From contig MU657832.1 of assembly GCA_026770575.1 (NCBI GenBank), positions 9,759-21,136 of the forward strand: DNA of 11,378 bases. Direction: 5' to 3'. Positions 8,279 through 11,378 of this stretch are shown piece after piece. How positions within the stretch are numbered: position 1 is the stretch's first letter; the number at the start of each line of letters is the position of its first letter. The notes beneath the pieces were generated by a model. It did not search any database, was not told the DNA's origin, and worked only from the letters and a program-made list of their open reading frames with translations. The DNA comes from Pelagophyceae sp. CCMP2097 (taxonomy: Eukaryota > Sar > Pelagophyceae). Position numbers and translations under genes: made by a program.

Positions 8279-10938
8279 TTAGGTGGGCACGGCGGTTCGT
8301 AGGGCGGGGAACTTTTCGAGGAGGACATCGATGCCGCCGCTGCCGAGTGGCTTTTGGATGTAGTGGTCGAGCCCAGCGACCATTGCGGCCTCGACGTCCT
8401 TCTTGTCCGCGTTGGCCGACGAGCCCACGATGAGGCTCGGCAGCCGCGCGGGAAACTTCGGCAGCCTGAGAGTCTTCTGGGCGGCCTCCCACTCTCGGAA
8501 CCGGCGCGTGCAGGAGACGCCGTCGAGGATGGGCATGAGGAAGTCCACGATAGTCAAATCATAAAACCGGTCCTTCAGCCTGCGCAGGCCCGCCTCGCCG
8601 TCCCCAGCCTCGTCCACCTCGAAGCCGCGCTTCTGCAGCTGGCGCACCAGCATCTTGCGTATCGGGAGCGAGTCCTCGATGACCTACGAAACGGCTGCAG
8701 ACCCTCCAAAGGACCCTCCAAAGGACCCTCCAACAGACGCCGCGGCGCACCAGCGCGACGAGGCCGGCGGCCGGCGCGGGTAACGCGGCGCGTAAACGCG
8801 CCGCCTCGGCCGCAGCGTCGCTCAGCGCATCGCTTTCCGCCGAAAAGTCGCTCTGCGCCGGCGCGTCGCACATCGCCGGCGCGTCGCTCTGCGCCGCCTC
8901 GTTTGCTGTTTCGAGGTCAAGGGGCACGAGGAGCCAGAAGACGCAGCCGCCGCAGGTGGCGACGTCGCCGCGGTGCGCGCGGGGCCAGCGCTCGCGCATG
9001 CCGCAGGCGCCGTGGAGCATCTGGGCGCACTGTTTCACTGCCGCGAGGCCGAGGCCCGAGCCCTCGCGCGCCTGCGGCGCCTGGACAAAGGCGCGGAAGA
9101 GGCTCGGCAGCGTCGCGGCGGGCACGCCGCCGCCGCGGTCGAGGACCTCGAGCTTGAGCCACTCTCGCGGCCTCGACTGCGCGCCCAGCGCGACGAGGCC
9201 GCGCGCGCGCGCGCGCAGCAGCACCCGGGGCCGCTTCGGCGGGGACAGCGACGCGGCGGCCTCGGCGGCGGCGGTGGGGCGCAGCGGCCGGCGCCGCGGC
9301 TCCTCGGGGGAGTGCGCTTTGAGGCCCCGCGTGCTCCGCGCTCCGGGCGGCGGAGGCGACGCCGCGCCGGGGGCGTCGCCGACGCTGCTGTCGTTGTCGT
9401 CGTCGTCGGAGCAGCACTGCACGGCCGCGGGCGACGTGTCTCGCGAGAAGCGCACGACGATGGTGTCGTCTGTGTTGGTCGCCTTTAGAGCGTTCGTCAC
9501 GTAGTTCATCACGCACCGCCAGAGTAGCGCGCCGTCGGTGAGGACGTAGCGCGGCACGTCTTCGGCCACCTCAAACCGCAGCTTGGACCGCGGCGGGCCC
9601 GACGTCGGGTCCGCGACACTGCCCCGCGGCCGCGACGCGCCAGAGTACAGCGCGCGGATGAGCGCGTCGATGCGGCCGTTCATGGCTCGCACGTCGACGC
9701 GCTCGCGCTGCGCCGCGGGCAGGCCGCCGCCGTTTGCGGCTCGGCTGGCGCCGATGGCGCGGTCCACCGTCTCCGAGATGACCTCGACGGAGAGGGCCGC
9801 GTCTCGCAGAATGTCGCGCTGCTCGGCGTCGAGGGGCGTCTCTCGCAGCGCCTCTAGCGCCATGGCGAAGCAGGCCACGGGCGTGCGGATGTCGTGGGCC
9901 GTGCACGAGATAAAGTTCGATTTGGCCAGCGCCAGCGTCTTGGCGGCGGCGCGCCGCTGCTCTATCACGCCGACGGCGATGGCCCCAAAGTCCATCAAGA
10001 TTTGCTTTTCTCGAACCCCGAACTTGCGCTTGCCAAAGGTGCCCAGGCCGCCGTGCGCCACCGCCGTGTCGATGGCGCACAGCGTCCCGAGCGACCGCAA
10101 AATGCCGTCGTCGCCTACGCGACATTCCGAAAACACGCCCTTCCGGCGCCGAGACGCACCGGCGACGCGGAGCGGGACGCCTGCATAAAATCGAATGTGT
10201 GGCTTCCCCGTGACGAGCACGTTCTCCTTGAAGCGCACGTCGGTCAAAGCGTCCGCGACGACGAAGATGTCGGCCGGCTCGTCATGTCCCGCCGCGTCCA
10301 ACTTGCCCGTCACGGGGACGATGGCGTGGTTGCAGAAGGCGCTCTGTGAAACGCGCGTCCGAGGCCCGCATCGGCCCGGAGGGGGGCGCGCCTCCCCCGT
10401 CTAACTGGGCGGCCGTGCCTCGGGCACCTCTCCTTCCTCGTGGGTCTATAGGAGCATCATGCTCTTACATACCCACGTTTCTTCCTTTTCCAATGTTGGA
10501 CGCTGTTCTCCACGTCACGCGGCATCTGGCGCAGTTCCTCCAAGCCGCGGTTCGAGAGGAAGTACTGCCGCTTCGTGTCCAGCAGCGAGACCAGGCACAC
10601 GGGCACCTCGAGCGACGCCTAGGCACTGCCGGTGCGCGCCGGCCGCGGGGATGCGGCGCGGGGCGCCGGGATCCGCACGGCGCACAGCGCCGTGATGCGC
10701 TCGAACCTAGCGGTGCAGGGCTGCCCGCGCGCCGCCGCGGCGCGGCGGGGGGGCGCGGCGCAGCGGTGGGGGCGCGAACGCACTCTTCGGCGCGGGGGAG
10801 GTCGAGTAAGCCGAGCGAGAGCAGTAAAGCGTGCCGTTCCGTCTCGTCGTCGGGCATGGGATACGGGTTGCCCGGCAGCGCGCCCGGCGCCGGCCCCGCG
10901 GGGAAACCGCTGCACGCCGGCGCTCCAAGGCACGACAT
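8279..10938 (-). CDS. Hybrid sensor histidine kinase (GAF-HisKA-HATPase-REC)
   Basis: The spliced model joins, in transcript order, 10938-10784, 10706-10679, 10618-10514, 10343-8751 and 8683-8279, giving 761 residues and a TAA stop. The GAF domain (about 33-215) has MPDDETERHALLLSLGLLD, VPVCLVSLLDTKRQYF, PRDSAFCNHAI, VRFKENVLVTG and PHIRFYAGVPL. HisKA carries AHDIRTP with His246. The ATPase has YVTNALKAT (Asn380), LDRGGGVP (Asp498), LFRAFVQAP and GSGLGL (524-529). The receiver (about 625-761) has acidic IED (Glu630, Asp631), DFLMPILDG (phospho-Asp674), SSAN and Lys738. All catalytic residues for autophosphorylation and phosphotransfer to the internal Asp are present. No membrane segment is seen, so it is probably a soluble sensor. 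An Asp/Pro/Arg-rich insert of about 95 residues lies between the N and G1 boxes. The ligand is unknown. Confidence 0.9.
8684..8750 (-). other. Kinase intron 4 (67 bp), separates kinase from receiver
   Basis: On the minus strand the donor is CTG|GTGCGC and the acceptor TTTCGTAG|GTC, phase 0. Splicing joins GLVAL to VIEDSLPIRKML, making a perfect first strand and acidic pocket of a receiver domain. The intron contains the 12-bp triplicate repeat. It is not a multiple of three, so retention shifts the frame and replaces the receiver. Confidence 0.9.
8701..8736. repeat. 12-bp minisatellite, three units, inside an intron
   Basis: On the + strand ACCCTCCAAAGG occurs twice in tandem, followed by ACCCTCCAACAG. 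It fills over half of the 67-bp intron between the kinase and receiver exons. Copy number would alter intron length. Confidence 0.9.
9177..9455 (-). other. Low-complexity insert in the kinase ATPase domain, or a possible 279-bp intron
   Basis: Between the N box and the G1 box the frame encodes Asp-, Pro-, Arg- and Ala-rich low complexity, including DDDDNDSS and RARARG; histidine kinases usually have about 20-40 residues here. The segment starts with GTGCGC and ends in CGCGCAG, both matching splice sites elsewhere in the window, and is phase 0 at both ends. Removing it would, however, delete IVVRFSRD, which looks like a proper ATPase strand. The main model therefore keeps it as coding. Confidence 0.4.
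9201..9214. repeat. (GC)7 alternating purine-pyrimidine run
   Basis: A run of seven GC dinucleotides lies within the low-complexity insert of the kinase gene, where it encodes Arg-Ala repeats. Such runs can adopt Z-DNA and slip during replication. Confidence 0.7.
10344..10513 (-). other. Kinase intron 3 (170 bp)
   Basis: On the minus strand the donor is GAC|GTGGAG and the acceptor GTTTCACAG|AGC, phase 0. Splicing joins LEELRQMPRD to SAFCNHAIVP, giving the GAF signature PRDSAFC. It is the longest intron in the window, and its donor departs from the GTGCG pattern. Confidence 0.8.
10619..10678 (-). other. Kinase intron 2 (60 bp)
   Basis: On the minus strand the donor is GCC|GTGCGG and the acceptor GTGCCTAG|GCG, phase 0. 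Splicing joins FERITALCA to ASLEVPVCLVSLLD, continuous GAF sequence. The acceptor TAG is itself an in-frame stop for the downstream exon, so an intron is required. Confidence 0.88.
10707..10783 (-). other. Kinase intron 1 (77 bp), flanking a 28-nt micro-exon
   Basis: On the minus strand the donor is GA|GTGCGT and the acceptor CACCGCTAG|G, phase 2. Splicing restores a GAG codon and joins LLDLPRAE to EFERITALCA, the usual GAF N-terminal pattern. The next exon (10679-10706) is only 28 nt. Confidence 0.85.
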
Positions 10939-11378
10939 CACACTGCCACGGTTCCGCCACGTGCGGTGTCTCAGCTGAAGATCAACTGGTTATTTCATGA
11001 GCTGGAGTCCCGCGCAGTATTCCGGTGCCCAGAATGCCCGTCCCTAGCCATAACCACACTTGCTTACGGACCCGGCCTTTGCCACAATAATACTGCCCTT
11101 TCTGATGATGCCCACAGCCATGGTTTCGACCTTGATCACTCCGCATCGCGGTTCCCCAGAAAAGGAGTCTCCCCTATGCCCCTTATTTCGGCTGCCCCTC
11201 CTAGCATTGTGGACGTGCCAGCTCCGGCCGAAAGAAGTACTTTAGGTCCGTTGGACCAAAAACGGAATGTAGTCCTGTCCGACTGGAAAAGGTGTGATGT
11301 TGGGCACCACCTTGTCCTCAGGTTACGGGGTGGCGCTGGCACCTCGCAATGGGGAGACCAGGTTGATTCACTCTTTCG
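10828..11378 (+). CDS. Partial open frame with a ubiquitin-like C-terminal tail, unidentified
   Basis: From the stop at 10825-10827 this frame stays open for 183 codons to the window edge. The left part lies antisense to exon 1 of the kinase and is probably not coding; the first ATG is at 11176, and a TGTCTCAG at 10965-10972 could be a splice acceptor. Codon use is mixed at third positions, unlike the strongly GC-ending codons of the two genes to the left. Residues encoded at 11275-11334 read LSDW, then an eight-residue spacer, then HLVLRLRGG, which matches the end of ubiquitin (LSDY...HLVLRLRGG) with one residue missing in between. The rest of the ubiquitin fold is not recognisable, and the frame continues past the Gly-Gly with AGTSQWGDQ. 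It may be a decayed or mobile-element-borne ubiquitin-like segment, or chance. Confidence 0.3.

Noticed and set aside
8354..9488. Several + strand frames opposite the kinase
   Set aside because: They oppose receiver and ATPase motifs that are unmistakable on the minus strand; the translations are low complexity.
10958..10963. CACGTG palindrome about 20 bp upstream of the kinase ATG as a G-box
   Set aside because: Six bases in GC-rich DNA occur by chance; the same hexamer also lies inside the megasynthase coding sequence near 1005.
1..11378. CRISPR array or bacterial operon
   Set aside because: No regularly spaced repeats are present, and the protein-supported introns rule out a bacterial gene layout.

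Overview
The window is nuclear DNA of a GC-rich eukaryote, most likely a microalga such as a stramenopile or haptophyte. That lineage is inference. The eukaryotic origin rests on nine short introns (48-170 bp), each placed by a break in a conserved protein motif that is restored on splicing. Six of the nine 5' splice sites read GTGCG and one is a GC-AG site.

Layout. Bases 1-327 are non-coding. A tRNA T-arm-like sequence and an A-rich tract lie at the left edge, followed by a candidate CCAAT-box promoter. Bases 328-8205 (+) hold one six-exon gene for a 2486-residue megasynthase: beta-ketoacyl-ACP synthase III (FabH-like), carrier, C, carrier, Cy (heterocyclization), A, carrier, thioesterase. 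Bases 8279-10938 (-) hold a five-exon gene for a 761-residue hybrid sensor kinase: GAF, HisKA, HATPase, receiver. The two genes converge with 73 bp between their stop codons. Bases 10939-11378 have a visibly different composition and codon use. They carry an open + strand frame that runs off the window and contains a ubiquitin-like C-terminal tail.

How the parts may work together. The KAS III domain keeps its Cys-His-Asn triad and could make a beta-ketoacyl starter on the first carrier. The C domain would pass it to an aminoacyl group on the second carrier. The Cy-A-carrier module appears to select cysteine, and the thioesterase would release the product, giving an acylated, possibly thiazoline-containing small peptide. 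There is only one A domain for two amino-acid carriers, and the Cy domain has altered motif residues, so the product is uncertain. The sensor kinase may regulate the pathway, but adjacency is the only evidence.
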